Positions 1 to 11,639 are shown, numbered from the stretch's first letter. The stretch is 64,000 bases of DNA from Carnegiea gigantea (GCA_029747015.1 JAKOGI010002758.1:16001-80000), one strand, 5' to 3'. Numbers and translations are program-made. Notes: generated by a model not told the origin, from the letters alone.

Positions 1-1
1 T

Positions 2-547
2 GTCAAGGACTCCTCCTCCGCCGCCGCCGCCGCTGCCGATCACGACTTGCCCACTTCCTCCTCGTCTCCCCACCATCACCACCAACAGAACCAGCGGCGC
101 CGTCCCTCCCCCGATTTCCTGAAACGGAAATCCACCGCCGTGTTCGAGGACGACGGCGGAATCGAGGCCATGAGAGAGAAGCTCATGCTCGAAATCCGCA
201 CTGAGGTTCACCAGATGAAGGCCACCCTCCTCAGCGACAACGCTGGAAAGAGGGCCGATGACGTCGCTGGAGCACCTAGGCCATGGAATTTGCGCAGTCG
301 GAGGGCGGTTTGTAAGGAGCCTATAGGGAACGAGAACAGTATCGCCGGCGACTGGAAACCTAGTTTCTCTCTGGCTGAGGTCAAATCGCTGGCTGAGATT
401 GGTGGCGATGCCCCAAGAGCCAAGTTCTCTGCTTCTCTCTCTAAGAAGGAAATCGAGGAGGACTTTCTCGCTATTCTGGGTACTCGCCCTGCCAGAAGAC
501 CCAAAAAACGACCCAGATATGTGCAGAAACAAATCGATGTAAGTCTG

Positions 548-613
<66 letters not shown>

Positions 614-901
614 TGTGTCTCTGTTTAATTTTGGGGATTTCTGATCTTGGGTGTGGACGGAATGTGATTGATTTTGCGATTGACTGTAGCATTGATTCAG
701 TTTTTGGGTGTTTGTATCGGTGCAGGCTCTTTTTCCGGGGTACTGGTTATCTGAGATTACTGCTGATATGTATAAAGTCAACGACAATCCTGAGGCTGGG
801 AAGGTACAATCGTGAAAAGTTTGGGACTTTTGATATGTGTTTGCTGCTAATTTGGGTTCTCTGAATCTGATGTGGATGATTTGTTCTTCTTGCAGAGGTA
901 G
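2..901 (+). CDS. DUF1639-type plant protein, 3' part (exons 2..538, 726..803, 896..901)
   Basis: Function unknown; I recognise the plant DUF1639 family by its conserved blocks. Exon 1 is open from the window edge, so the gene starts upstream; the codon at 47 is TTG and not a real start. Visible blocks are a Ser/Ala-rich and His/Gln-rich N-terminus, RPWNLRSRRA, FSASLSKKEIEEDF, then a basic RRPKKRPR stretch followed by VQKQID at the end of exon 1. GT at 539 begins an intron holding the CT/GT microsatellite; its acceptor TGCAG ends at 725. Exon 2 reads LFPGYWLSEITADMYKV, the family's C-terminal signature, and ends before GT at 804. The acceptor at 891-895 gives a last coding piece of only AGG TAG (Arg-stop). 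Family and exon 2 are firm; the minute third exon is inferred from splice sites, and reading through at 804 would stop after three more residues. Confidence 0.8.
551..620. repeat. (CT)n followed by (GT)n microsatellite in intron 1
   Basis: About 23 CT units run directly into about 11 GT units just after the splice donor of the DUF1639-type gene. Translated reading frames across it (SLSLSL, CVCVCV) are artefacts of the repeat. Confidence 0.97.
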
Positions 902-2580
902 CATTTTTGAAGGATTTGATTTGATTTGATTTGATGGTCAAATGGCACGAGTTTGAAGAATTGGTTGGTTAGTCGGCTGATAAATGGGTAGGTTGACTAT
1001 TACTACTCTAATTAGGGATTGTAATCTAGGTGATTTTCATTCCTTCCAACAGGAATTTGACGCAAGTCTGGGAAATTCTTGTTGCTCTGGTTGATGTAAG
1101 TACAATTGCTATGGATGCTGATCTTGGGTTAATTAATATGAGCTCTTAGATTTCTTTGAAATTAGATCGGCTTTTAAATCATTTGATGAATAAAGAAATT
1201 CAGTTGATTTGTGATTCTTGAGCATTGGTGTGAAGTTTCATTTCATATGTGAATTGGGAATGGCGGCAGCTGATGATGGGCAAGTAATCGTAATGATCGG
1301 CTTTACATTTTTATTTGGCATCTCAATGGTAGGTTTTTTGGCACTTTGATTTGATTCATGTCAGTGAAATCACATTCTGTGATGGAAGGAGTTGGAGTTG
1401 CTTATAGTAGTTTGTTTCTTTAAGGTAGAGGAAAACGTGAGAGTTGGGCATTCACACTACTACCGCACCCACAGACCATTACATACATTCTTCTACAGCT
1501 TTATTCATATTTGCATCTCATCGATCACTAGATGCTTTTAAGCCTGCAGCATTTCTTTAGCCACAATATATTTGTCTCCCTTGCAGTTCCTTCTGCTCTT
1601 CTCAAATTAGGGTGATTGTGTCATTTGATCTTAACTGATGGGGGCAGTGCTTTCGTATGTGATTAGAGTTTATTACTGACAGCAGATGTTCTTATGGGTT
1701 AGACTCTGTGTACCTCCTTAGTCCACATTAGAGCGAGACCCATGCTGGGTGTTCCCGTTTTTGTCTAGCTAAGTGCATGGGTTTAATTGTCAATCATGCT
1801 TTAGACATTCTTCAAATGATGCAATGCTGTCACTGTTGATGTCCTATGGGTTGGAGAAGGGGCATGGAAATGTTGTCAATCCTGTTCCTGCTCTTCAGCA
1901 ATCTGTCGCTGGTTGCTTCTTTGCTGACAAAATGGAGGCAATTACCATTGAAACTTGTCCTTCAAAACCTTTGAGCTTCTGATAGGCAGCTTTATGATCA
2001 TTCTAGACTTCGAACATATTGATGATTACACTAGGGAAGGTGGGTTCATCCATTTACATATTTGTGCGATTCTTCCGTTCGTTGCATGTTACATATAGAA
2101 GTCGCGATTTCTCCTTCTAAACTGTGCCCATTTGAATGGAGTTCTAAGAATCAGAATCAGAATATGCCTGTTATGAATTCATATAAAATCTCGCAACTTT
2201 TTCGTGCAACATTCCTGGAGCTTCAAATTGGGATTGGAGCGTTGAGCACTTACAGAGCTGTGGTTGGGTAGGGTTTTATATGTGCATATGTTTTGGGGGG
2301 CAGTCAGGGTTCTGCTTTATAATATGGCCCCTGCATAATTGGATTTGAAATGGTCAGAAGCGGTGAGCTTCGTTTCACGCGGACTAGCGAGTTTGACACG
2401 CATAATATAAATGACCTATCTATCTGCCCCCCTCCCCCCTTACTTATTCAAATATTTTTGACCGTTGCTGCTGACTAGATGAGCTGTGCTTTCCACATGG
2501 AGTTTTCTTGGCTCTGGCGGGGGCTCCCATATTTGGACTTTTTCTTTGTCTTTTTAATATTGTCCCCAAGTGGCTTTTTA

Positions 2581-2581
<1 letters not shown>
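902..2581. other. 3' UTR and downstream DNA of the DUF1639-type gene
   Basis: No convincing coding region. A TTTGA-type pentamer is repeated about five times just after the stop (about 909-935). GT/AG-like pairs are present, so spliced 3' UTR is possible. Short open frames at 1773 and 2062 (69 codons each) show no recognisable motif. Confidence 0.5.

Positions 2582-2652
<71 letters not shown>
2582..2652. repeat. (TA)n microsatellite
   Basis: About 34 uninterrupted TA dinucleotides; open frames of alternating Tyr-Ile on both strands are artefacts. Confidence 0.97.
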
Positions 2653-2656
<4 letters not shown>

Positions 2657-3326
2657 GTCGGATACAAATCCTGTATGAATGACTTGTGGCATGCTGATGT
2701 GGCATAAAACAATGAATTGGTAAGTTATAATTTGTGGATGTTAGTTGACTAATATTAATTAACATTAATGTTATTAACTAGGATTTACTAACCTTCCAAG
2801 GGGAAAAAAAAAAAAATTCGGATTCACTATATGTTATTATATATGTTATTACTTTGCGGTGGAAATTTAATTAAAAAAAAAACTAATTACATAGGCATTT
2901 GAATAGTCACACAAAAGTAAAGCTAATTTAACACAATGTTACATTACATTAAAAGACTTGACCACTTAATGAATAATTTATGCAATAATTAGTAGAATAG
3001 TAACATATTCTCATAAAAAATGACAGGATTATGACTTGCATATTAAAGGTTAAAAATTTAATCTAATTCAACAAATAATTTTAATGTCAAAAAAATGTAA
3101 GTTTAAGTGATCTAATTGAGTGCAAGAAAAAACATATGCATGCCTCCATGAACTATTACGATAGCATAATAGTTATTCTATCACACAAAAATTAACTTAT
3201 TTTAATAAATTAGTATATTTTAATTATTTTTTAATAACAAAATTAAATCATGTCCTTGCATAGCAAGGGATATAACACTAATATTTTATATACTACCTAA
3301 AACTTACACGTTGTCCCGGGATTAAG
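2653..3326. other. AT-rich intergenic DNA
   Basis: Low-complexity AT-rich sequence with short poly-A runs. No gene, terminal inverted repeat or LTR signature seen. Confidence 0.5.
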
Positions 3327-4075
3327 TTTTGAATAAACAAATGGTATTTTAAAAGTATCGTTGAATCATTGTTAGGTCAACGTTGATAAGTTGGTATAAA
3401 AGAATAATGAAAGATTTTAGTCCAATTCAAAAGAATTTAGGGTGAGTAGTGAAAATATTATCACTCATATAGTTTTTTTTCATTGAGGCATTTTTTTAAT
3501 AAAAGAAATTTCAAACATACATTTTTTTGAGTATGTACCCGAGTGTTGTATCGGATTTGAATTTTTAAATAATAAAAAGGATATTTTAAAAATAACATTC
3601 GATTATTATCAATGTCCATTTTCTATAACCTTCACATAAAAATTATTTGTTATTTCTAATCTGTCTTGAAAATATGCATGTATGTATTTTGAATAAGCAA
3701 ATCGTACTTTAACAGTATCGTTAATAATTATTTTTTTGATAGAATCGTTAATAATTATTGGGTTAACGTCAATGAGTTGATATAAAAAAATAATGAAAAT
3801 TTTAGTCCAACTCAAAAGAATTAGGGTAAGTGGTGAAAACATTATTACTCCTATATATTTTTTTTATTGAGGCATTTTTTTATATAAACAAAGTTTCAAG
3901 CATACATGTTTTTTGATTATGTAACCAAATGTTGCATTGGATTTGAATTTTTAAATAATGAAAAGGATATTTTAAAAATAACATTCCATTATTATTAATA
4001 TCCATTCTTTATAACCTTTATAGAAAAATTATTTGTTATTTGTAAATTGTCTTGAAAATATGCATGTGTGTGCGT
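3327..4075. repeat. Two diverged tandem copies of a ~360-bp unit
   Basis: Unit 1 begins at 3327 and unit 2 at about 3687, both with TTTTGAATAA. They share the same ordered blocks: the AGTATCGTT region, AATGAAA..TTTTAGTCCAA, a T-run followed by ATTGAGGCATT, and CTTGAAAATATGCATG at the end. Unit 2 carries a short extra insertion near 3722-3745. No coding content. The unit is of unknown origin. Confidence 0.85.
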
Positions 4076-4721
4076 GTGTGTGTGTAACATTTTTTTTTTT
4101 TCTATTGAATAAACCATCAACATTGCCATATTGGCAATAACCATATCTACCTATTTGAGTTTAAAACACATTGAGCTCGAAAGTTTCAATTAGCAAACCA
4201 AGTTTTTATTTGATCTCGAATTGCAAGTATTTAAGAAAATTCTTGTTGAACATGTTTATCTAGGAGATGAATGAAGAGGAAAAAAATATATATATAATTT
4301 GTACCATATATATGCATTTTGGCATTTAGGAAAAAAAGAAAAGGAGTATGATTTAAAGAGTTGTTATGAAGCTTTTTAAAGCAAATACTGCTTACCGAGG
4401 TTTCTTTACGAAAATTAATTATAGATTACATTTGTAAAATATTTAACAAAAACGTAAAAAGAATTAAAATCATGGGTACATTTATTATCATACTAAGCTA
4501 GTTAGACCTCATAATAAACATTTAATATTTGTGAACATGTACAAGGTTATGTAATTATTCATCAATTACATCAATCCTAGTTCCCTCCCTCCCCCTTGAA
4601 GATCGAGCTATACTAACTTGCACAATTTGGGGGAGGGGGAAGGAAGATTCATAGTATATGATTTGATGGCATAATTAAGTCTAAAAAATAAGCATGGTGT
4701 CAGTCAAGGCTGAAGATAGGA
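4076..4721. other. AT-rich intergenic DNA
   Basis: Begins with the end of a short GT run near 4070-4084. No gene or mobile-element signature seen. Confidence 0.5.
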
Positions 4722-5955
4722 ACTAAAGTCCAATTTAGATATTTAAACGCCAGATTGTTAGAATAAACCCTAAAATCAAATAATAACACAAATTCTTATA
4801 TATCGAGTTAGATTATGAAATATTGAAGAACTCACAAAGATATTAACCTCTGTAAAACAAGCACAAAGATAGTAACCCATATATACGGATTATTACTAAA
4901 TTTAGAAGCGGCTAATTTGTAAGAATTCAAAATCAAATAATCAAAAATTACCAACACTATTCACAAAATCCATTTTAATTGGTTTAGTTCTCGAAGCTTC
5001 AATTATGTGAGCAAGCATATCATGGTTTCAAACTTGATGTTAGGAAGTGGCCACTGTAGAGAGGAGTTTGCAAGCATGATTGAGGAAATTTTTAGTGTTC
5101 CCTTTTCACCATCCCCCACAAAAAAAAAACCCATCAAAAAGGCAAAAATTAAGAAACTTTTTTAATAAACAAATAAAAAAATCCTAACTATTTTGTCCTC
5201 ACTAATGAATACGGTACAAACCATTTTGCATCCTAGGGATATGAGCAGATGGAGACTCATATATAGAAGTGGAAGAATGATGCAATTAATTTTAGATAAA
5301 GAGAACCATGAATTCTTAGACTATGGGAAGTCACGACTAAAGTCCAATTTAGAGATTTGACACCAAATAGTTAGAATAAACCCTAAATCATATAATAATA
5401 CAAACTCTTATATACCGAGTTAGATTATGAGATTTGAAGAACTCACATAGATATTAACCTCTATTAAAAAAAAAAACCGCAAGGATATTAATCCATATAT
5501 ACTGATTATTACTAAATTTAGATGTTACTAATTTCCAAGAATTCAAAACCAAATAATCAAAAATTATCAACACTATCCACAAAATCAATTTTAATTGTTT
5601 AGTTCGCGAAGCTTCAATTCTGTGAAGAAGCATATCATGGTTTCAACCTTGAAGTTAGAAAGTGACCATTGTGGAGAGGAGTTTGTGAGAATGATTGTGA
5701 AAATATTTAGTGTTCCCTTTTCACAAACCCCGCCCAAAAAAAAAAACCACCAAAAAGACAGGAAAAAGGAATAACTAAGAAACTTTTTTAATAAACAAAT
5801 AAAAAAACTCTAACTATTTTGTCCTCATTAATGAATATGGTACAAACTGCTTTGCGTCATGGGGATATGAGAAGGGTGGAGACTCACATAGAACTGGAAG
5901 AATGCTGTAATTAATTTCAAATAAAGAGAACCGTGAATTCTTAGACTGTGGGAGG
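4722..5955. repeat. Two tandem copies of a ~615-bp unit
   Basis: Unit 1 at about 4722-5335 and unit 2 at about 5336-5955 both begin ACTAAAGTCCAATTTAG. They share ordered blocks, including GAATAAACCCTAAA, GAGTTAGATTATGA, CATATCATGGTTTCAA, TAGTGTTCCCTTTTCAC and a final GAATTCTTAGACT. Similarity is high but with scattered substitutions and small indels, so the duplication is not recent. No coding content is visible. Confidence 0.88.
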
Positions 5956-7713
5956 TTACTAGGAGTGAGAGATAGAGAAGCAATTACCTGTAGAAAGCGT
6001 GGGATAAGGGGAAGGGATGATTAAGTAACTTAATTATCAAATTTTAAAAATTAGAAAAAACATAATTCTTTCAACGGTTAAGATCGATATGATATATTAG
6101 TATATTATGTGAATGGTGATGATGAAGTTGATTTCGTAAAATTAAGAGGAACAAAGTATTGACGACATGTTTTTTATATATTACAAAAAAAATAATATTA
6201 GATTAGATTAGACGTCTCTTCAACTATGCTGCGGAGACCTATCAAATACATTGCTGGGTTTTGATTTGGGGATAGAATTCAGGTGTAGTATTGCTCAGTC
6301 ATCAGTGACATTGAATTGTGTCAAATTTGGGGCTAACCACAGGCTAGCATGATGACTCTGTCGCCCAATTTAAGCATATTAAATGAGGACTTGTCACAAG
6401 TTACTCTCTTGAGATTAATTGTTTTTGTTTAAAAAAAAAATGCGCCATTTTTTATGGTCTTATTACTTTCTTTCTAGGTCTTGTAATGAGTAATTGATAC
6501 TTAGTGCCTGCAATATAAGCACTAATAAATAAACTAGTCTAAGAGTATGTAAAAATAATAATTTATTACTCTGAGGTATCATGGGATGAATAATTTAGTT
6601 CTTTTCTTGACAGTAATTTCTAAAAATTATGTATTAAACCTCTGAAAATGAGATCCTTTTATCATTTTATTATCTTTCTGTTGGTTCTTTAAAGAAATTA
6701 TGCAGATACTTTGTGTATCTTGTAACGACTGTAATTGTACTATTATTGTTATTGAAACTTAATTGAAATTGTTGTTGGTACCATATATACAACTCAAAAC
6801 TTTTGACAACAAAAAAAAATAGTCAAATACAAAAGATATCTTATTTTGGTTCAAAAATAATTTATAAAATGTCAAAATATATAGGCTTCAGATCTTTTTT
6901 TTAGAGACTTTAGAACTTCTTATCAAGAAAATAATTAAATTATTCATCGTTAGATATCTCAGGGTGTTAAATTACTATTTTCACAAATCTCTGAACTATT
7001 TTATGTGACAACAATTATAAATATCAGAGTATTAGATGTTCATACAGGTACATAGTGAGAGAAACAAATAAGCGTGATATAATATACCAGCAAAATTAGA
7101 AAATCTACACAAAAAAGTATACTACATGGCTAAGAAAAAAATACAAATAATGAAAGGGACAATGTAACTTCAATGGTTTGTTTTTGTCTCAAAAAAATAA
7201 AAATAAAGAAAATACCTAAACTCTTGTTCATTCTCAAAATCTAATTAGGCTCGAATGCTATTACTATAAACCTTTAAGGAACACTTTATGATACTATATA
7301 CTTTTCTATTTTATAAAATAAAATTATATAAATATAATTTAATATCATTTAATGTACTTTGTTTTTAAAACCTTAGGCAAATGTATCATTTCTACAAAAA
7401 AAACTCTTTTAAAAAAGCCTTTATGAAATGACTTTTTCAAAAAGAGTTGTTTGGCTACCTGATTGAATTATCAAAACAACTAAAACACTCCTAAACAACT
7501 CTTTTTTCTCAAAAAAATGTTATTACCAAACACTTACTACATTAAATTACAAAATTAAGTAGTTTTTTTTTCATTTTCCATTTCCTTTTGAGGGAGGATG
7601 TTGCCGGTTAGTAAGCAAGTCTTTTGAAGTTCACTATTATGAATTGTTTATAATCAGATTTGAATAGTTGGTGCGTACGTATTACCAATAGCTACAGCTA
7701 AAGCATTATAAAC
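5956..7713. other. AT-rich intergenic DNA with a small hairpin
   Basis: No gene recognised. About 7438-7507 holds inverted arms of roughly 15 bp (AAAGAGTTGTTT and AAACAACTCTTT) around a 40-bp loop, possibly a MITE remnant. The rest is AT-rich spacer. Confidence 0.5.
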
Positions 7714-7868
7714 TATTAGCGAATCCAAATCTTTTGGAGATATATTTCGTTTCCTTACGTATTTTTGACTGTACTAACTTAATTGAGTATGCAAATCCTT
7801 GTACTTACCAATTTTTTGCACTTACCATGTTTGTGTACCACTTTGTACATATATATTCTACTGCTTAA
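7714..7868 (+). repeat. Truncated Copia LTR, plus orientation
   Basis: Starts TATTAGCGAATCC and matches the first ~155 bases of the LTR at 36004-36205. It stops where the opposite-orientation LTR begins at 7869, so the two form a near-palindrome with arms of about 150 bp. Confidence 0.85.
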
Positions 7869-8081
7869 TGATAGTTTTAGAGCTGGGAGAGAATCAATTC
7901 TCAGTGCTTTCCTTACCACTGGTACTTTTATTAAGCAGTGGAATATATATGTCCAAAGTGGTACACAAACATGGTAAGTACAAGAAATTGGTAAGTACAA
8001 GGATTTCCATACTTAATTAAATTAGTACAGTAAAAAATACATAAGGAAACGAAATATATCTCCAAAAGGGATCGGCTAATA
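7869..8081 (-). repeat. 3' LTR of Copia A
   Basis: On the minus strand this LTR starts TATTAG (ancestral TGTTAG) at 8081, directly after a purine-rich tract (CTTGAGGGGGAG), and ends ..ACTATCA at 7869. The length, 213 bp, matches the 202-bp LTR at 36004-36205. The purine tract plus LTR order fixes the 3' end of the element. Confidence 0.88.
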
Positions 8082-9517
8082 CTCCCCCTCAAGTTGGAGC
8101 GTACAGATGAGAAACGCCCAACTTTCCTAGGAAATAGTGAAATTGAGACCGACTGAGAGCTTCGGTAAAAATATCGGCAAGCTATTCATGAGTAGGAGTA
8201 TATTGAGGAGTAAGAACACCAAAGAGAATATGTTCGTGGACAAAATGACAATCAACCTCGATATGCTTGGTACGTTCGTGGAAGACTGGGTTGTTGGCAA
8301 TATGCAAGGTGGCTTGATTGTTACAGTACAAGCGAGCTGTAGAAACGGGAATGCCTGAAAACAGCAGCAACTGGCGTAGCCAGACTAGTTCACTCGTGGC
8401 ATTAGCCATAGCACGATATTCAGCTTCAGCAGATGACCTAGACATAGTAACTTGTTTCTTAGTCTTCCACGCAATAGGTGCCTTCCCTAATTTAACAGGA
8501 TAACCTGTGATAGAACGCCGAGTCATGGGACAGTTGGCCCAATCGGAGTCACAGAAAACATGTAAGTTAAGGGGATTACTAGCTGGCAATAAGATCCCTT
8601 GCCCTAGAAAAGATTTTAGGTAGCAGAGGATGCATAAAGCGGCGTCCCAATGTCCTTGATGAGGATCTTATAAACTGGCTAAAGATGTGGACAGAGTACA
8701 TTATATCGGGCCTGGTAATCGTGAGATGAAGCAGGCGACCAATGAGACGTCGATATGAAGAGGCATCAACTAGAGGGGCACCTGAATTGGTCGACAACTT
8801 AAGATTTTTTTTCCATAGGACGGGGACATGGTTTAGCACCAAGCATCCTGGTTTCACTAAGAATGTCAAGAGCATATATCTGTTGGCATAAAAATAGCCC
8901 TTCTTGGGATCAAGCCACTTCAATACCCAAAAAATATTTCAGGGGGCCCAAATCTTTAAGTTTAAAAAAGTGTTGTAAATAGCTCTTGAACTCACAATAG
9001 TGATCATGACTATTACAAGCTAGGACCATATCATCAACATAGATAAGCAGGGCCAAGAATATGTTATCGTGGTGATAGATAAACAGAGAGTGATCCCAAG
9101 GGGATTGGACAAATCCATGCCATAGTAAAGCCGAAGCTAACTTGAAATACCATTGTCGAGGTGCTTGTCGAAGCCCATACAGAGATTTCTTTAACTTGCA
9201 TACCAAATTCGGTTGAGGAGGATGAAAACCCGATGAAAGCTTCATATAGAGATCTTCATAGAGATCACCATGCAGGAAGGCATTATGCGCATTCATTTGA
9301 TGGAGTTTCCATCCTTTGGAAGCAGCAACAGTTAGTAAAGCGCGAACAGTGGTCATCTTTGCTACAGGGGCAAAAGTTTTATGAAAATCCTCACCTTTGA
9401 CTTGATTATTACCCAAAACAACCAAATGCACTTTGTGTCGTTCAATAGATCCATCTGCATGATACTTGGTCTTGTACACCCATTTGCATCCAAGCGCCTT
9501 TTTGTTGGGAGGTAAAG
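8082..9517 (-). pseudogene. Copia A, RT and RNase H part (degenerate)
   Basis: Ty1/Copia reverse transcriptase and RNase H on the minus strand, in three pieces. About 9517-8910 has RT with GWKLHQMNAHNAFLHG, LYGLRQAPRQW and YVDDMVL. About 8923-8579 is the RT C-terminal part with DASSYRRLIGRLLHL. 8589-8182 is RNase H with CDSDWANC, SRSSAEAEYRAMA and KHIEVDCHFV. The breaks are frameshifts. The sequence stops abruptly at 9517 in the motif before RT and resumes at 16698, so this is one element split by the pararetroviral insertion. Copia B is its closest relative in the window and supplies the uninterrupted junction. Confidence 0.92.
9512..9517. repeat. Left flanking direct repeat of the pararetroviral insertion
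   Basis: GTAAAG at 9512-9517 recurs at 16698-16703. Comparison with Copia B (around 21758-21775), which carries this stretch once, shows that the motif was duplicated around the insertion. Confidence 0.8.
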
Positions 9518-10123
9518 TTGGAAAATTTTATACTTTGGTACCTCCAGTTTTAGCGTATTCACACGGTAGACCAGGTTTTGAAAATCTTTACATTTTGGTA
9601 TCTCTAGTTTTGGTATAACTGACTTTCTGGTACTTTTTATTATTATTTTAGCCCTTGAACTTTTAGAAATTGTAGAAAAGCCCCTGAAAAAGGTTAGCTA
9701 TGCAAATAAGCTATCTCTAGTGTTTTTTTCACGAAATATGCTTGATTAAACTTCTTATAATAACTTTAATGGTACTAGTTATCATAATCTACTAATTATA
9801 TCTTACGTATTATACTTTTTGTGGTTATAGGCCTATCATGCTTAGCAAATATAATTAAAACTTAATTAGAGAGTTTTGACCGTTACCTGAACTTCGTCGG
9901 TGCTGCACCCTAGCGTTCCTTTAACTTTCAATTTACAGATATTGCTAATCTCAACCACACCTTTCTTAGATCAAGCACAGTACAGATCTATTTCGTTTCC
10001 TACTTCAGATCATAGTCACTAATTAAGTTTTATATTTTAAAGAATAGTGAGACTTTGGTCAAGAAACTATAACATTTAAGACATAAGGTTCGATTGGATA
10101 ACATTCCCTACTAGAAAACTTCT
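9518..10123 (-). other. Pararetroviral leader/intergenic DNA
   Basis: Noncoding on the minus strand, downstream of the poly(A) signal. It contains an imperfect direct repeat of about 50 bp near 9528-9620 (TTTGGTACCTCCAGTTTT versus TTTGGTATCTCTAGTTTT). Confidence 0.5.
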
Positions 10124-10129
10124 TTTATT
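10124..10129 (-). terminator. Poly(A) signal AATAAA of the pararetroviral transcript
   Basis: AATAAA on the minus strand lies about 160 nt downstream of the TATA box. In caulimovirids a poly(A) signal shortly after the transcription start yields a terminally redundant genomic RNA; the spacing fits. Confidence 0.6.
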
Positions 10130-10285
10130 GAAAGCTTAAAAGTGGGTATATTACAATAGAAATTTAAGAGGGACTTAAGCTAAAGTCATTAGAGATGTTT
10201 GCTCATAGAAAAATGGAGAATCCTGACTTCTCTTTTGCTTAAGAATGCTTAAATGACTGTGTCCCTTCTCAGCACTCAACCTCTC

Positions 10286-10293
10286 CTTTTATA
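10286..10293 (-). promoter_or_regulatory. TATA box of the pararetroviral genomic promoter
   Basis: TATAAAAG on the minus strand sits in a CTCT..GGAGAGG context, in the intergenic region after the last open frame and upstream of the poly(A) signal. That is where the genomic (35S-like) promoter lies in this family. Confidence 0.65.
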
Positions 10294-10323
10294 GAGAGTT
10301 AAGGATACATAGGATGCCCTAAT

Positions 10324-10382
10324 AGCTACAGTACACAATGATTTTCACATGGCTATAGTACACGCTGATGGCTATAGTACAC
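10324..10382 (-). promoter_or_regulatory. Three direct repeats upstream of the pararetroviral TATA box
   Basis: The minus-strand motif GTGTACTATAGCC occurs at 10370-10382 and 10351-10363, with a variant GTGTACTGTAGCT at 10324-10336. They lie 30-90 bases upstream of the TATA box, a plausible enhancer position. No match to a named element is claimed. Confidence 0.5.
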
Positions 10383-10451
10383 TGCTTTATTTTACAAACT
10401 AGACACTTGTCAAAATAGTACAATAATGGTGCAGTAACTTTTCAGAGCTTT

Positions 10452-11096
10452 TTAATGATGACAAGAATGGTCATTATTATTGAGATTCTGCATGCCTTCA
10501 TCTCCAATTATATCTTCCAGACCATCATTATCTGAATAATCATCAAAACCTTCATCTAATTGAAGATGTTCTGGGTCCCATTTCTTAAATAACTCAAGAA
10601 GATATTTCTTTTCTTTTTCTGATAAGAATTTTCCAGCTCCAATGTTAAAGAGATAATCAAAAATATCTTCAGACACTGCTCCTTCTACCTTCATGTACTC
10701 TTTGAACTCATTATCATAGGCACAAATAGTGTTTCCACAATGCATTATCATTTTTTCTTTTTCAATTAATGCCCAACATTGATGATAAATATTGAAAAAT
10801 CCAATGGTTGTTGCTAAAGCAGATTCAGTAACTAATTCTCGTTGTTCAGGAACCTATTCTTGTTATTGATCATCGAGATCATCGTAATCAACAATCTTAA
10901 TAAGATACTGGGCTAGTTTGGCTTTTTCATTTTTATATTCAATTAATGCGCTATACACTTTCAAATTTAGGCATCTTCAAAGTGGAATTTTTGTTGGACC
11001 ATCAAGAGATGTAAGAATACAAAGGATTCTTCGGAACATGCATTGCTGAAATTTTATTAGCCTTGAGAAAAATAGGAACTTGGGATCTGAGATTTC
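10452..11096 (-). pseudogene. Unrecognised 3'-terminal pararetroviral reading frame
   Basis: An open stretch of 99 codons (10751-10452) extends upstream with a few stops. It is acidic near the C-terminus (DDYSDNDGLEDIIGDE) with a preceding EKEKKYLLELFKKW helix-like segment. It lies after RNase H and before the promoter, the position of the transactivator/inclusion-body gene in several caulimovirid genera. I see no diagnostic motif, so this is position-based inference only. Confidence 0.4.
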
Positions 11097-11600
11097 TATA
11101 AAGTAAAGTACCATCTCGTATTCTCAGGCTTTAATGATGGGGTCATTTGGAGAGATTGAATTTGCTGAAAAACTAACACTACCAACTTCAGACTTATTAG
11201 GAAAGTAGATAGTTGTATCCCAAGACTCCCAAATATCATAGGAATAATGATGATAAAAGTCGATGCAGGCTGCACACCACTCATTGAATATTTTTCTTGA
11301 ACATGAGAACTTATTTTTTCTTGGATAACATAGGAAAATCTAAGGTAATTAACTTTAACTCTAAAAAGAAAAATCTTTGGGCTATTAGGTAGGCAGTAGA
11401 TAGTAGACTAAAAGGTGATATACTTTTTGTGTGGAATTCTAGGTTATCAATAAGGACTCTATTAGAAGGCGAAACCTGTTCTAGCAGGAATGGAATTTCA
11501 TTAAGGATTTCATCCTTTTTTGGCAAGAGGTTGGCTTTGATAATCACCATTGGCGAGTTCTCAAGTTAAACTATCAGCCAGAGAGTTCTTCGATCCCTAT
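11096..11600 (-). pseudogene. Decayed pararetroviral sequence after RNase H
   Basis: Short open pieces in different frames (11550-11311, 11284-11096). A motif like LADSLT..ELA near 11580-11560 looks like the end of RNase H. Beyond it no domain is recognised. Confidence 0.4.
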
Positions 11601-11639
11601 ATATGTTCAATAGAGAAGGAGAACTGGTTCAGCCATAAT

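Noticed and set aside
47..49. Start of the DUF1639-type protein at 47
   Set aside because: The codon is TTG, and the same frame is open and Ser/Ala-rich to the window edge, so the true start is upstream.
471..692. Minus-strand frame with TH and RE repeats
   Set aside because: Translation of the CT/GT microsatellite; no splice or start support.
1773..2271. Two 69-codon frames as extra host exons
   Set aside because: No splice sites in phase, no homology recognised and no conserved motif.
9161..9400. Plus-strand 79-codon frame across Copia A
   Set aside because: Antisense of the RT coding region.
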